Part shown: positions 35,559 to 44,324 of the stretch, one piece after another
How the letters are laid out: each line of letters starts with the position of its first letter
How positions within the stretch are numbered: the first letter of the stretch is position 1
Virus record (IMG/VR): IMGVR_UViG_3300030329_003281
Span: 1 to 54,487 of that record
From: a virus
Reading direction: 5' to 3' (one strand)
Length of the DNA: 54,487 nucleotides
Translations under genes and position numbers: made by a program
The notes under the pieces: model-generated
What the model saw: the letters and a program-made list of their open reading frames with translations, nothing else
The model's database searches: none
What the model was told of the DNA's origin: nothing

Positions 35559-36367
35559 TGCTAGGCACACAGTTTTACCATGAAACTATAAGAAAAGTTG
35601 TTATTGCGTTTGGAACATTGTTTAATGATATTCAATTAGTTCGTAAGGATAATGATGGCACTATCGTGCAATCTATGAAGGTGCCTTTGGCCTATGGTCC
35701 ACGACAAAAGTTTCTTGTTAGATTAAGAGAAGATCCAGACCTTACAAAACAGGTAGCGATTACACTTCCACGTATTGGATTTGAGATTCAGAATTTAACT
35801 TATGATTCCACTAGAAAATTAAATCGGGTACAAAAGTTTAAGAAGACTAAATCAGGAACCACTAGCAAACTTGATATACAATATATGCCAGTTCCTTATA
35901 ATCTAGACTTTCAATTATATATTATGGCAAAAAATTCTGATGATGCATTGCAAATTGTGGAACAAATTCTTCCTTACTTTCAACCTGACTATACTCTTAC
36001 TATTAATGATATGGCAGATATGGGTATCAAAAGAGACGTGCCTATTATTTTGAATAGTATATCGTATGAAGATGATTATGAGGGTGATTTTGAAACAAGA
36101 CGAGCTATAATTTACACACTAGACTTTACGACCAAATTTTATCTTTATGGTCCGGTTACTGATTCTGGTGTCATTAAAACTGCTATTGTGGACCAGTATG
36201 CTCAGATGCCTGCAAAAGCACCAGCAAGAGAACAGAGATATACAGTTACGCCAGATCCTACTACTGCCGATGCTGATGATGATTTTGGATTTAATGAAAC
36301 CACAGCTTTCTTTCAAGACTCAAAGGTTAAAGATGTGGCTACGGGCGATGATAAGTTAACAGAATGA
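35558..36367 (+). CDS. gp15: gp15-like tail completion/sheath stabiliser
   Basis: MLGTQFYHETIRKVVIAFGT, LFNDIQLVRKD is the gp15 N-terminus in marine T4-like phages, and the middle VPLAYGPRQKFLVRLREDPD is highly characteristic. At 269 aa it is close to T4 gp15 (272). gp15 forms the ring on top of the tail that binds the neck. It is coupled to gp14 by one base and to gp16 by four bases. Confidence 0.95.
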   Translation: MLGTQFYHETIRKVVIAFGTLFNDIQLVRKDNDGTIVQSMKVPLAYGPRQKFLVRLREDPDLTKQVAITLPRIGFEIQNLTYDSTRKLNRVQKFKKTKSGTTSKLDIQYMPVPYNLDFQLYIMAKNSDDALQIVEQILPYFQPDYTLTINDMADMGIKRDVPIILNSISYEDDYEGDFETRRAIIYTLDFTTKFYLYGPVTDSGVIKTAIVDQYAQMPAKAPAREQRYTVTPDPTTADADDDFGFNETTAFFQDSKVKDVATGDDKLTE

Positions 36368-36762
36368 ACAGTGAAATTGATAAAGCTTTAGGAGTAGTTC
36401 AAGATATTGAATTCAATCCTCCTGTTGAAAGAAAACTAAATCCAATACAGGTATCTAATAACGAAGCAGATATAGAAAATGATTATGCGTATCAAAGACA
36501 AAACTTTTACAATTTGGTTGAACGTGGATCTGATGCAATTGAAGGTATTCTTGAATTGGCTAGGGAAAGTGATGCTCCACGAGCGTATGAAGTCGCAGGT
36601 AATTTGATCAAACAAGTTGCAGAGGTGACAGAGAAACTTGGCGACCTTCAAGAAAAAATGAAACGTCTCAAAGAAGTTCCAAGCAACGCACCGAAAAATG
36701 TCACCAATGCTTTGTTTGTAGGGAGCACTGCTGAATTGCAGAAAATGTTGAAAGAAAAATAA
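36364..36762 (+). CDS. gp16: gp16-like small terminase subunit
   Basis: The 132-aa product has the two-helix coiled-coil core of T4-type small terminases (AYQRQNFYNLVERGSDAIEG, ILELARESDAPRAYEVAGNL, IKQVAEVTEKLGDLQEKMKR). T4 gp16 is 164 aa. The C-terminal SNAPKNVTNALFVGSTAELQ is typical of marine phage versions. It recognises DNA and regulates gp17. ATG 36364 overlaps the gp15 stop. Unusually, gp17 does not follow directly: a PP-loop gene lies between. Confidence 0.9.
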   Translation: MNSEIDKALGVVQDIEFNPPVERKLNPIQVSNNEADIENDYAYQRQNFYNLVERGSDAIEGILELARESDAPRAYEVAGNLIKQVAEVTEKLGDLQEKMKRLKEVPSNAPKNVTNALFVGSTAELQKMLKEK

Positions 36763-36764
36763 TT

Positions 36765-37694
36765 ATGTTCCACAAAAATTGGATTACTTACGATTATAAC
36801 GAATTAAGAATATACGATTATCCAAATCATAATTTTCAACCTACTACATTTAGAAATGCATTAAAAAGACAAGCACAGGTTATTGCACAAGATGTGAAAC
36901 CGGCTGTTTTTGTTTCTGGTGGAATCGATTCTCAAGCAATTGCAATTGGATTTAAATCTGCAAATGTAGATGCAGACTATATCTACATCCGCTCCAGTTA
37001 TAATGGACACTATGACAAACTAGAATACTTTTTTGTCAATGAGTTTTGTAAAAGAAACTATATTGATTTACAAATCATCGACCTCGAATTTGATAAAAAC
37101 AGTCTTAGAGACTTCCTATTAGAATCAGAATATTTTGAAACTGGTGTTGGTTCTGGCACTGTATTCTTGTTAGAAGGAATACGAAGATATAAAGGTGACG
37201 GATTTCCAGTTACTGCTGATGGTCATTTCATATTTGAAAGAGAGGGTAATGTATGTAAGGGAGTTTTTAAAAAACCTGGCCTTACTCTCAGTCATGGTAT
37301 TCGAGTAGAAAATCAAATTCTTTTTGATTTATATTATAACTTTATGTTTCAATATTATGAATATATGCACAGAAAAACTCCTGAGATACAATATCTAAAG
37401 AAGATGGAAGCCAAAAATCTTATATACACACATATGTTTGTTGGTTTTCCATTTAGACCTAAAATGTCTGGTTGGGAATTTTTAGATAGAGAACATGATT
37501 ACTCAACTCTATCGTCTATAGATTGGTCTAATGATCATGGTAAAAAGGCAAGATTTACACGAGGCATTGAAGTTATTGTTGATATTCTAGATTTGTCAGA
37601 AGAGTATATAGAAAAAAAGTTGCAACATCAAAAGGGTGATGATGATAGGTTCATAACCCTGTATGAATTTGAATCTAAATATAAGTATGTCTGA
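36765..37694 (+). CDS. PP-loop (asparagine synthase-like/AANH) ATPase
   Basis: Residues 46-60 (PAVFVSGGIDSQAIA) contain SGGIDS, the PP-loop that binds the pyrophosphate of ATP in N-type ATP pyrophosphatases (asparagine synthase, QueC, TilS, NAD synthetase types). The downstream DADYIYIRSSYNGHYDKLEY and LQIIDLEFDKNSLRDFL alternate as strands and helices of a Rossmann-like fold. No glutaminase domain is present, so it is not a complete asparagine synthetase. The enzyme would adenylate an acid or amide group. It sits between gp16 and gp17 with a 2-base gap upstream and an 8-base overlap downstream. Confidence 0.75.
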   Translation: MFHKNWITYDYNELRIYDYPNHNFQPTTFRNALKRQAQVIAQDVKPAVFVSGGIDSQAIAIGFKSANVDADYIYIRSSYNGHYDKLEYFFVNEFCKRNYIDLQIIDLEFDKNSLRDFLLESEYFETGVGSGTVFLLEGIRRYKGDGFPVTADGHFIFEREGNVCKGVFKKPGLTLSHGIRVENQILFDLYYNFMFQYYEYMHRKTPEIQYLKKMEAKNLIYTHMFVGFPFRPKMSGWEFLDREHDYSTLSSIDWSNDHGKKARFTRGIEVIVDILDLSEEYIEKKLQHQKGDDDRFITLYEFESKYKYV

Positions 37695-39330
37695 CCAAAA
37701 TCAATATCTAGGTAATCCTAATCTCAAGAAAACAAATACTCCGGTAGAGTTCACGAAAGAGAACATTATCGAATATCGTAAGTGTGCAGAAGACCCACTT
37801 TACTTTATCAAAAACTATGTTCAAATCGTTTCTCTTGACCACGGACTAGTCCCGTTTGAAATGTATAGCTTTCAAGAGGGCATGGTTTCAACCATGCATG
37901 ATAATAGGTTTTCTATTTTCAAACTACCTAGACAGTCAGGAAAGTCAACTATTATCATCTCATATCTTTTGCATTATGCATTATTCAATCAAAACGTAAA
38001 CATTGCTGTTCTTGCAAATAAGTCAATCACGGCAAGAGATATTCTTAGTAGACTACAACTTGCATATGAAAACCTTCCTAAATGGATGCAACAAGGTATT
38101 ATTGCGTGGAACAAGGGTAATATTGAATTAGAGAACGGTAGTAAGATTATTGCTGCTGCCACTTCCTCAAGTGCTATTCGTGGTGGTTCTTATAACATTA
38201 TTTTCCTTGATGAGTTTGCGTTTGTTCCTTCTAACGTTGCAGAGCAATTCTTTGCATCTGTCTATCCTACCATTACCTCTGGTCAAAACACAAAGGTTAT
38301 CATTGTTTCTACACCACACGGTATGAACATGTTTTATAAGATATGGGTAGATGCACAGGAAAAACGAAATGATTATATTGCAACAGAAGTTCATTGGAGT
38401 GAAGTTCCTGGCCGTGATGAAGAGTGGAAGAAAGAAACAATACGAAATACTTCAGAGTCACAGTTTAACGCTGAGTTTGAATGTGAATTCCTAGGCTCAA
38501 TTGATACATTGATAAGTGCACACAGATTGAAAACTTTGGTATATAGAAATCCAATTCAATCAAATGCAGGGTTAGATATTTATGTTCGACCAGAAAAAGA
38601 CAATGTGTATATGATAACGGCCGATGTTTCTCGTGGAACCGCAAATGACTATTCTGCCTTTGTAGTTTTTGATGTGACTGAAATACCATATAAGATGGTT
38701 GCGAAGTTTAGAGATAATGAGATCAAACCGCTTCTATTTCCCACAAAGATACATGAAGTTGCAAAGGCATACAATCAAGCATACGTGATGGTAGAGGTGA
38801 ATGACATAGGTGAGCAGGTCGCTAACGCTTTACAGTTTGATCTTGAGTATGACAACCTAGTTATGGCTTCGATGCGAGGACGGGCCGGACAAATCCTTGG
38901 AGCGGGATTCTCAGGCGGTAGAGCGCAATTGGGTGTAAGAACAACTAAGGCTGTCAAGAAGATTGGTTGCTCTAATCTTAAACAGTTGATAGAGGACAAC
39001 AAACTAATAATAGAAGATTATGATGCTGTCAATGAACTGTCTACTTTTATAGTCAGAGGTTCATCCTATCAAGCAGACGATGGATGTAATGATGATTTGG
39101 TTGCATGCATGTTTATGTTTGCCTGGGCAACAGATCAGACTTATTTCAAAGAACTTACTGACAACGATATAAGAAAGACAATGATAAAAGAGCAACAGGA
39201 TATGTTAGAGCAAGACATGGCTCCATTTGGTTTTATTGTAAATGGTGTAGACGATCCTTTCGAAGATACTATAGATGAGTATGGAACTAGATGGACACCA
39301 GTTGTTAGAGATTACAGTACAAATTGGTAA
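37687..39330 (+). CDS. gp17: gp17-like large terminase (packaging ATPase/nuclease)
   Basis: Walker A is PRQSGKST (residues 81-88), Walker B IIFLDEFAF with Asp174-Glu175, and a coupling motif VIIVSTPHG follows. The nuclease domain shows MITADVSRG with Asp312 and the later acidic DDLVACMFMF. The 547-aa length compares with 610 in T4. gp17 drives DNA into the prohead through the portal and cuts the concatemer. I start at ATG 37687 (MSDQNQYLGNPNLKKTN); an in-frame ATG at 37663 would lengthen the overlap with the PP-loop gene. Confidence 0.97.
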   Translation: MSDQNQYLGNPNLKKTNTPVEFTKENIIEYRKCAEDPLYFIKNYVQIVSLDHGLVPFEMYSFQEGMVSTMHDNRFSIFKLPRQSGKSTIIISYLLHYALFNQNVNIAVLANKSITARDILSRLQLAYENLPKWMQQGIIAWNKGNIELENGSKIIAAATSSSAIRGGSYNIIFLDEFAFVPSNVAEQFFASVYPTITSGQNTKVIIVSTPHGMNMFYKIWVDAQEKRNDYIATEVHWSEVPGRDEEWKKETIRNTSESQFNAEFECEFLGSIDTLISAHRLKTLVYRNPIQSNAGLDIYVRPEKDNVYMITADVSRGTANDYSAFVVFDVTEIPYKMVAKFRDNEIKPLLFPTKIHEVAKAYNQAYVMVEVNDIGEQVANALQFDLEYDNLVMASMRGRAGQILGAGFSGGRAQLGVRTTKAVKKIGCSNLKQLIEDNKLIIEDYDAVNELSTFIVRGSSYQADDGCNDDLVACMFMFAWATDQTYFKELTDNDIRKTMIKEQQDMLEQDMAPFGFIVNGVDDPFEDTIDEYGTRWTPVVRDYSTNW

Positions 39331-39334
39331 AACA

Positions 39335-39634
39335 CTAAATAAACTCAATTAGGTCAGAATCTAATTTAATAAAACAATTTGCACAGACAATTTTTGAATT
39401 CTTTATCAGTTGAGTTGATTCTTTACGACTCTCTTCATTCATGCCTTTACGTTGAGTAAGTTTTCTGATTTCATTGTTGTGTGGGTAGAACTTTAAACAA
39501 ACAGTTTCGCTTTCACCACAATGAACACAGGATTTTTCAGCAAGGTATTCGTTAAGCCACACTATGCGTTGTCTATAGTTACGACGTGCAACTTTCTTTA
39601 TTGTTTCTTTGTATTTTTCATAATGTGTTGACAT
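39335..39634 (-). CDS. Reverse-strand HNH/zinc-finger-like protein
   Basis: The only convincing minus-strand gene. The 99-aa product has two Cys pairs, CVHC (36-39) and CANC (84-87), with KFYPHNNEIRK between; this is the layout of small HNH-like or zinc-ribbon proteins, but no clear catalytic HNH triad is seen. I recall similar reverse genes at the same gp17-gp18 junction in cyanophage-type genomes. It ends five bases from the gp17 stop, tail to tail. A late-promoter match on the minus strand lies only five bases from its ATG, so a leaderless message would be needed. Confidence 0.75.
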   Translation of the reverse strand: MSTHYEKYKETIKKVARRNYRQRIVWLNEYLAEKSCVHCGESETVCLKFYPHNNEIRKLTQRKGMNEESRKESTQLIKNSKIVCANCFIKLDSDLIEFI

Positions 39635-39639
39635 ACATT

Positions 39640-39647
39640 TATTTATA
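39640..39647 (-). promoter_or_regulatory. Possible minus-strand late promoter (TATAAATA)
   Basis: TATTTATA on the plus strand equals an exact TATAAATA on the minus strand, pointing at the reverse gene. It is 43 bases from the divergent plus-strand copy at 39690-39697. The distance to the ATG (five bases) is much shorter than for the other late genes, so function is uncertain; the region is AT-rich. Confidence 0.4.
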
Positions 39648-39689
39648 AGAATTACAACATATAAAAATGGGGTTTAGAAAACTCATTTT

Positions 39690-39697
39690 TATAAATA
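39690..39697 (+). promoter_or_regulatory. T4-type late promoter (TATAAATA) for gp18
   Basis: Exact late-promoter core, 56 bases before the sheath ATG 39754, the longest leader among the late promoters here. The leader ends in GAAGGAG (39738-39744), a strong ribosome site. Confidence 0.8.
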
Positions 39698-39753
39698 ATA
39701 ACAAGAATAACTTAAGAGTTTCCAAGACTCTATCGATTGAAGGAGTACGAAAA

Positions 39754-41913
39754 ATGGGTTTTTTAGTCTCTCCAGGCGTACATGTTAAAGAAATTGATCT
39801 CACTAATATCATACCCGCCGTACAAACTAATATTGGCGCAGTTGCTGGACCTTTTGAGAAGGGCCCGGTTGCTTCAGTTATTAATATTGGTTCTGAAGAA
39901 GAATTAAGAAGTATTTTTGGCGAACCCAACGGTGACAACTTTGAATATTGGTTCACTGCTGCAAACTTTTTGCAGTATTCCAATGCGCTCAAAGTTGTCC
40001 GTGCTGAGTCTGGTGTTCTAAATGCTGCATCTGAACTAGGCGTTTTGATTAGAGACACAGATCATTATTCGGGTTCTTTTAGAGATGGTCAAGGAAGTGT
40101 TGGTCCTTGGGCAGCAAGAAGTGCTGGTGATTGGGGTAACTCTCTTGCAGTTTCCATTTGTGCAACTGCTACAGCGTTTTCGCAGAACATTACAGGTGCC
40201 AACCAAGTTAACGGTGCGGCATCTAACGGTGCAACATCTGTTACTGTTGATGACGTTGACCTTGCAGACAACGTTATTAACGTTGGCGATATCGTTTCTT
40301 TCTTCACAGACAGTGGATTCGGTACTCCAGCTAGTGGTCATGCAGGTAAAGAATATGAGGTCACTGCTCGTGACACAGCAAACAACACAATTACAATTCG
40401 TGAACTAGACAATCCGAATGGAACTGGATTGGTTGCAGACCTTGCTGACAATTCCTACATTCGTAGGCGTTGGAAGTTTTATGATTTGTTTGATTCTGCG
40501 CCAGGTACTTCTGAGTGGTCTACTCAAGAAGGACGTGGTACGGCTGATGAGTTACACATTGTTGTTTATGATACAACAGGTAAAATTAGTGGATTTAGTG
40601 AAAGTGTTGCTGGTCAAAGAACTCTCTCTGTTCTAGAAACATATTCAGCACTCTCCAAGAATCCTAAGGCTAGAACAGCTCAAGGTGGAACAAATTATTA
40701 TCCTGATGTAATTTACACACGATCTGCAAACATCTTTTGGATGGATCATCTTTCTTCTGGAACAAACTGGGGTAGTGACTTGGATGTAAGTAACAACATT
40801 ATCCTCAACGGTACGGATTCTAGTAGTTCGGATGAAGGTGATGCTGTTCTTTTAGATGGTACAGATAGTTCTGGTTCAAATGCTGGAGATAACGTTATTC
40901 AGGACTCCGGTTCTGGTGCTGGTGCGTTCACTGCTGTTGACACCCCGACATATGATGGGTTGACTGGTGGAACAGACGATTATTCTTTGACTCTTGGTGA
41001 AAAGAGAACAGCATATGACTTGTTCGCAGACACAGAAGCTCACGACATTAACTTTGTTCTTGGTGGACCTTCGGTAACGGTTACTGGTTCATCGTTCGGC
41101 ACAGCTGGTGATGAGTTTGACACACATGGTACGATGATTACAGACCTTTGTGAACTCCGCAAGGATTGTGTTGGTTTCATCTCTCCTGCTCGTCAGGCGG
41201 TTGTTAACGTTCAGAGTTCAAACACACAAACAGTAAATGTTAAAGATTCATTTGATACATTGCCATCGTCTTCGTATGTTGTATACGACAGTGGTTATAA
41301 GCAGATGTATGATAAGTACAATGATGTGGTGCGTTTTGTTCCTTTGAATGGCGATATTGCTGGGGTCTGTGCAAACACAGACAGAGTTGCTGATGCATGG
41401 TTCTCGCCGGGCGGTTACAATCGTGGTAACATTCGTGGTGCGATTAAAGTTGCTTACAATCCAAAACAGTCTGAAAGAGATATTCTCTACAAGGCTAGAA
41501 TCAACCCTGTTGTTGATTTTCCTGGCCAGGGTGTGGTTCTCTTTGGTGACAAGACTGCTCTTACAAAACCAAGTGCGTTTGATAGAATCAACGTTCGTCG
41601 TTTGTTCTTGGTTCTTGAAAAAGCAATCGCAACTGCTGCCAAGTTTACACTCTTTGAGTTCAACGATGAGTTTACAAGAGCACAGTTCCGTAACTTGGTA
41701 GAGCCTTTCTTGCGAGATGTTCAGGGTCGTAGAGGTATCACTGATTTTGCGGTGATCTGCGATGGTACGAACAACACGGGCGAAGTAATTGACAGAAATG
41801 AATTTATTGCTGACATTTATGTTAAACCCGCTCGGTCAATTAACTTTATCACTCTTAACTTTGTTGCTGTTCGAACTGGTGTCGAATTCAACGAAGTTAT
41901 CGGCAGATTCTAA
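39754..41913 (+). CDS. gp18: gp18-like contractile tail sheath protein
   Basis: The N-terminus (MGFLVSPGVHVKEIDLTNII, PAVQTNIGAVAGPFEKGP) and C-terminus (FIADIYVKPARSINFITLNF, VAVRTGVEFNEVIG) are diagnostic for T4 sheath proteins; T4 gp18 has 659 aa, this one 719. The conserved C-terminal domain includes NVRRLFLVLEKAIATAAKF. Residues about 348-386 form an insertion made of two LDGTD-type repeats (IILNGTDSSSSDEGD, LLDGTDSSGSNAGD), likely on the outer face. I reject the longer frame from ATG 39667 because the promoter lies inside it and AAGGAG precedes 39754. Confidence 0.97.
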   Translation: MGFLVSPGVHVKEIDLTNIIPAVQTNIGAVAGPFEKGPVASVINIGSEEELRSIFGEPNGDNFEYWFTAANFLQYSNALKVVRAESGVLNAASELGVLIRDTDHYSGSFRDGQGSVGPWAARSAGDWGNSLAVSICATATAFSQNITGANQVNGAASNGATSVTVDDVDLADNVINVGDIVSFFTDSGFGTPASGHAGKEYEVTARDTANNTITIRELDNPNGTGLVADLADNSYIRRRWKFYDLFDSAPGTSEWSTQEGRGTADELHIVVYDTTGKISGFSESVAGQRTLSVLETYSALSKNPKARTAQGGTNYYPDVIYTRSANIFWMDHLSSGTNWGSDLDVSNNIILNGTDSSSSDEGDAVLLDGTDSSGSNAGDNVIQDSGSGAGAFTAVDTPTYDGLTGGTDDYSLTLGEKRTAYDLFADTEAHDINFVLGGPSVTVTGSSFGTAGDEFDTHGTMITDLCELRKDCVGFISPARQAVVNVQSSNTQTVNVKDSFDTLPSSSYVVYDSGYKQMYDKYNDVVRFVPLNGDIAGVCANTDRVADAWFSPGGYNRGNIRGAIKVAYNPKQSERDILYKARINPVVDFPGQGVVLFGDKTALTKPSAFDRINVRRLFLVLEKAIATAAKFTLFEFNDEFTRAQFRNLVEPFLRDVQGRRGITDFAVICDGTNNTGEVIDRNEFIADIYVKPARSINFITLNFVAVRTGVEFNEVIGRF

Positions 41914-41928
41914 TAAGGAGCAACGAAA

Positions 41929-42483
41929 ATGGTTGGAACATTAGACGAATTTAGGTCACAACTACTTGGTGGTGGCGCTAGAAATAACCAATATCGCGTT
42001 GAGATTAATAATCCTCCTGCTGGTGCTGTTGGTTTGGATACAAGAAATGCTGCGTTTTTGTGCACGGCCGCTCAGATGCCTGGAATGACAGTCACTGAAG
42101 TTCCGGTGCCGTTCAGAGGTCGTTCATTGTTTATCCCTGCTGATAGAGAATTTGAACCGTGGACTGTAACTTTCTTGAACGACACAAACTTTGCTATTAG
42201 AAACGCAATGGAACGATGGAATAACAGTATGAATAATCTTGTCACAGGTCAAGGCTTGACAAGGCATGATGAATATACTGCTGACCTTAAAGTTTCGCAA
42301 CTTGATAGAGATGATACAATATTGAAAACATATACCTTTATCAATGCGTTTCCGACAGCAGTTGGTGCGATTGACTTAGCTGCTGGTACTTCAGACACGA
42401 TTGAAACTTTTGATGTAACGTTTAGATATCAACACTTTGTAACAGATGGTGTAGTTGAGGATGCACCTTCTGGGCCATTTTAG
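41929..42483 (+). CDS. gp19: gp19-like tail tube protein
   Basis: The start LDEFRSQLLGGGARNNQYRV, the AFLCTAAQMPGMTVTEVPVP and FRGRSLFIPADREFEPWTVT segments and the RNAMERWNNSMNN helix are typical of the T4 tube protein (163 aa; here 184). It polymerises as hexameric rings inside the sheath. It follows gp18 after 15 bases with an AAGGAG ribosome site. Confidence 0.96.
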   Translation: MVGTLDEFRSQLLGGGARNNQYRVEINNPPAGAVGLDTRNAAFLCTAAQMPGMTVTEVPVPFRGRSLFIPADREFEPWTVTFLNDTNFAIRNAMERWNNSMNNLVTGQGLTRHDEYTADLKVSQLDRDDTILKTYTFINAFPTAVGAIDLAAGTSDTIETFDVTFRYQHFVTDGVVEDAPSGPF

Positions 42484-42504
42484 TGTCTGACTATATATTT
42501 CTAA

Positions 42505-42520
42505 ACTACTAAATAGTAGT
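42505..42520. promoter_or_regulatory. Perfect palindrome/hairpin before the portal gene
   Basis: ACTACT-AAAT-AGTAGT forms a 6-bp stem with a 4-base loop, directly followed by the AAGGAG ribosome site of gp20. No T tract follows, so it is not a terminator of the usual kind. It might modulate portal translation or stop RNase. It contains CTAAATAG, a poor match to the late promoter. Confidence 0.45.
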
Positions 42521-42531
42521 AAGGAGATATA

Positions 42532-44157
42532 ATGGCAGAGCTATTTGGTTTTAGTATTACTCGTAAAGGGACTCAGGGCAGTGAAAATACTTTCACTGTC
42601 CCGACTCCTGACGATGGCAGTATTGAGGTTGCTGGTGGTGGTTTCTTTTCTTCCATTCTTGATACGGATGGACGTGAAAGAACAGAACTTGATTTAATTA
42701 GACGTTATAGAGATATTGCACAACAGCCAGAGTGTGACAGTGCAATTGAAGATATTATTAACGAAGCAATAACTTCAGATGAATTTTCTCAGTCTGTCAT
42801 GGTTACTCTTGACAGACTTCCCTACCCAGAAAAAATTAAAAGACTTATTCGAGAAGAATTTAATAGTGTTCTTTCTCTTTTAGAATTTGAAGAGAAAGGT
42901 CATGATATTTTCAGACGTTGGTATGTCGATGGACGAATTTTCTTTCATAAAGTTATTGATCAAAAAAATCCCAAGAAAGGCTTAGTTTCATTAAGATTTA
43001 TTGATGCAACTAAGATTAAGAAAGTAAGAGAAGTAAAGAAAGAGAAAGACCAAGCCACTGGTGTAGATAAAATTAAGAAGATTGAAGAGTATTATATCTA
43101 CAATGAAAAAGGATTACACTCTGCTGGATATGGCGGAACTCAACAAGGAATTAGAATTGCTGCTGACGCCATAACGTATTGTCCCTCTGGTGTAATTGAT
43201 CAAAACAGTGGTAAGGTTTTATCTTACTTACACAAAGCAATCAAACCTGTCAACCAATTGAGGATGATTGAAGACGCGTTGGTTATCTATCGCATTTCAC
43301 GAGCACCAGAGCGTAGAATTTTCTACATTGATGTTGGCAATCTTCCTAAGATAAAAGCAGAGCAATATCTTAAAGATGTGATGAATCGTTATCGTAACAA
43401 GTTGGTGTATGACGCATCAACTGGTGAAATACGAGATGACAGAAATCACATGAGTATGCTTGAAGACTTCTGGCTTCCACGTAGAGAAGGTGGTCGAGGA
43501 ACAGAAATCACAACACTGCCGGGTGGTTCTAATCTTGGTGAGATTGATGACATTCAATATTTCCAGAAAAAACTTTATCGGTCATTGAATGTTCCTATTT
43601 CCAGACTTGAGTCAGAATCAAACTTTAGTCTTGGTAGAAGCACAGACATTACAAGAGATGAACTCAAGTTTACCAAGTTTATTCAGAAGCTAAGAAAGAA
43701 GTTTGTTCATCTCTTTACAGACATTTTGAAAACTCAGTTATTGTTAAAGGGTGTTATCTCTTTGGATGATTGGGATGTAATGAAAGAACACATTCAATAT
43801 GATTTTCTTAAGGATGGTCATTTTGCAGAGCTAAAAGAAGCAGAGTTGTTGAATGATCGTATTACAACTTTACAGAATATAGAATCATACATTGGAACAT
43901 TCTTCAGTAAAGAATATGTTTTGAAACATGTGTTGCGTATGAATGATGCTGAGATAGCTGATATGCGTGACCAAATTGCAACTGAAGCAGAAAAAGATCC
44001 AATGGATGGTGGTGTGCCGAATGATGGTGGTGATGGTATCCAAAGATACCCAACAGATTCAGCTGGTATGGCAGTTGATCCAGAAATGGATGCTGGAGAT
44101 AGAGCAGCACTTGCCTATGGTATGGATCCAAATGCAGACGAAGGAGAGCAACAGTGA
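42532..44157 (+). CDS. gp20: gp20-like portal protein
   Basis: The protein has the hallmarks of T4 portals: LDLIRRYRDIAQQPECDSAI, EDIINEAITSDE, a central IKPVNQLRMIEDALVIYRIS, RAPERRIFYIDVGNLP and the DDIQYFQKKLYRSLNVPISR, LESESNFSLGRSTDITRDEL region. The 541-aa length compares with 524 in T4. The C-terminal ~50 residues are acidic and Gly-rich. The portal is the dodecameric vertex through which gp17 packages DNA. The stop overlaps the GTG of the next gene (GTGA). Confidence 0.97.
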   Translation: MAELFGFSITRKGTQGSENTFTVPTPDDGSIEVAGGGFFSSILDTDGRERTELDLIRRYRDIAQQPECDSAIEDIINEAITSDEFSQSVMVTLDRLPYPEKIKRLIREEFNSVLSLLEFEEKGHDIFRRWYVDGRIFFHKVIDQKNPKKGLVSLRFIDATKIKKVREVKKEKDQATGVDKIKKIEEYYIYNEKGLHSAGYGGTQQGIRIAADAITYCPSGVIDQNSGKVLSYLHKAIKPVNQLRMIEDALVIYRISRAPERRIFYIDVGNLPKIKAEQYLKDVMNRYRNKLVYDASTGEIRDDRNHMSMLEDFWLPRREGGRGTEITTLPGGSNLGEIDDIQYFQKKLYRSLNVPISRLESESNFSLGRSTDITRDELKFTKFIQKLRKKFVHLFTDILKTQLLLKGVISLDDWDVMKEHIQYDFLKDGHFAELKEAELLNDRITTLQNIESYIGTFFSKEYVLKHVLRMNDAEIADMRDQIATEAEKDPMDGGVPNDGGDGIQRYPTDSAGMAVDPEMDAGDRAALAYGMDPNADEGEQQ

Positions 44158-44324
44158 CGAGTAAAGAATTTGTAGATATGGTTGTAGATGGTAATAATGT
44201 AGAAGCTGAAGGTGCATTTCAACATGCAATTTCTCATAAGGTGAGTGATGCTCTAGAAGGCAGAAGAAAAGAATTGGCTGCATCTTTTGTAAGCACCAAG
44301 AGTGTAGAAACTGAGGAAGATTAG
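44154..44324 (+). CDS. gp67: gp67-like prohead core protein (56 aa)
   Basis: This gene is short. It begins with GTG 44154 after a GGAGAG ribosome site and reads TSKEFVDMVVDGNNVEAEGA, FQHAISHKVSDALEGRRKEL, ending acidic (ETEED). T4 gp67 has the same plan: a helical N-terminus (an LxxAI-type start, then AEKAF-like and RKxxIA-like helices) and an acidic tail. In T4 it follows gene 20 and forms part of the prohead core. Position, size and sequence pattern agree. The stop TAG overlaps the next GTG start. Confidence 0.75.
   Translation: MTSKEFVDMVVDGNNVEAEGAFQHAISHKVSDALEGRRKELAASFVSTKSVETEED

Noticed and set aside
39667-39753. 29-codon N-terminal extension of the sheath protein from ATG 39667
   Set aside because: The late promoter 39690-39697 lies inside it and a strong AAGGAG precedes ATG 39754, where the conserved sheath N-terminus begins.
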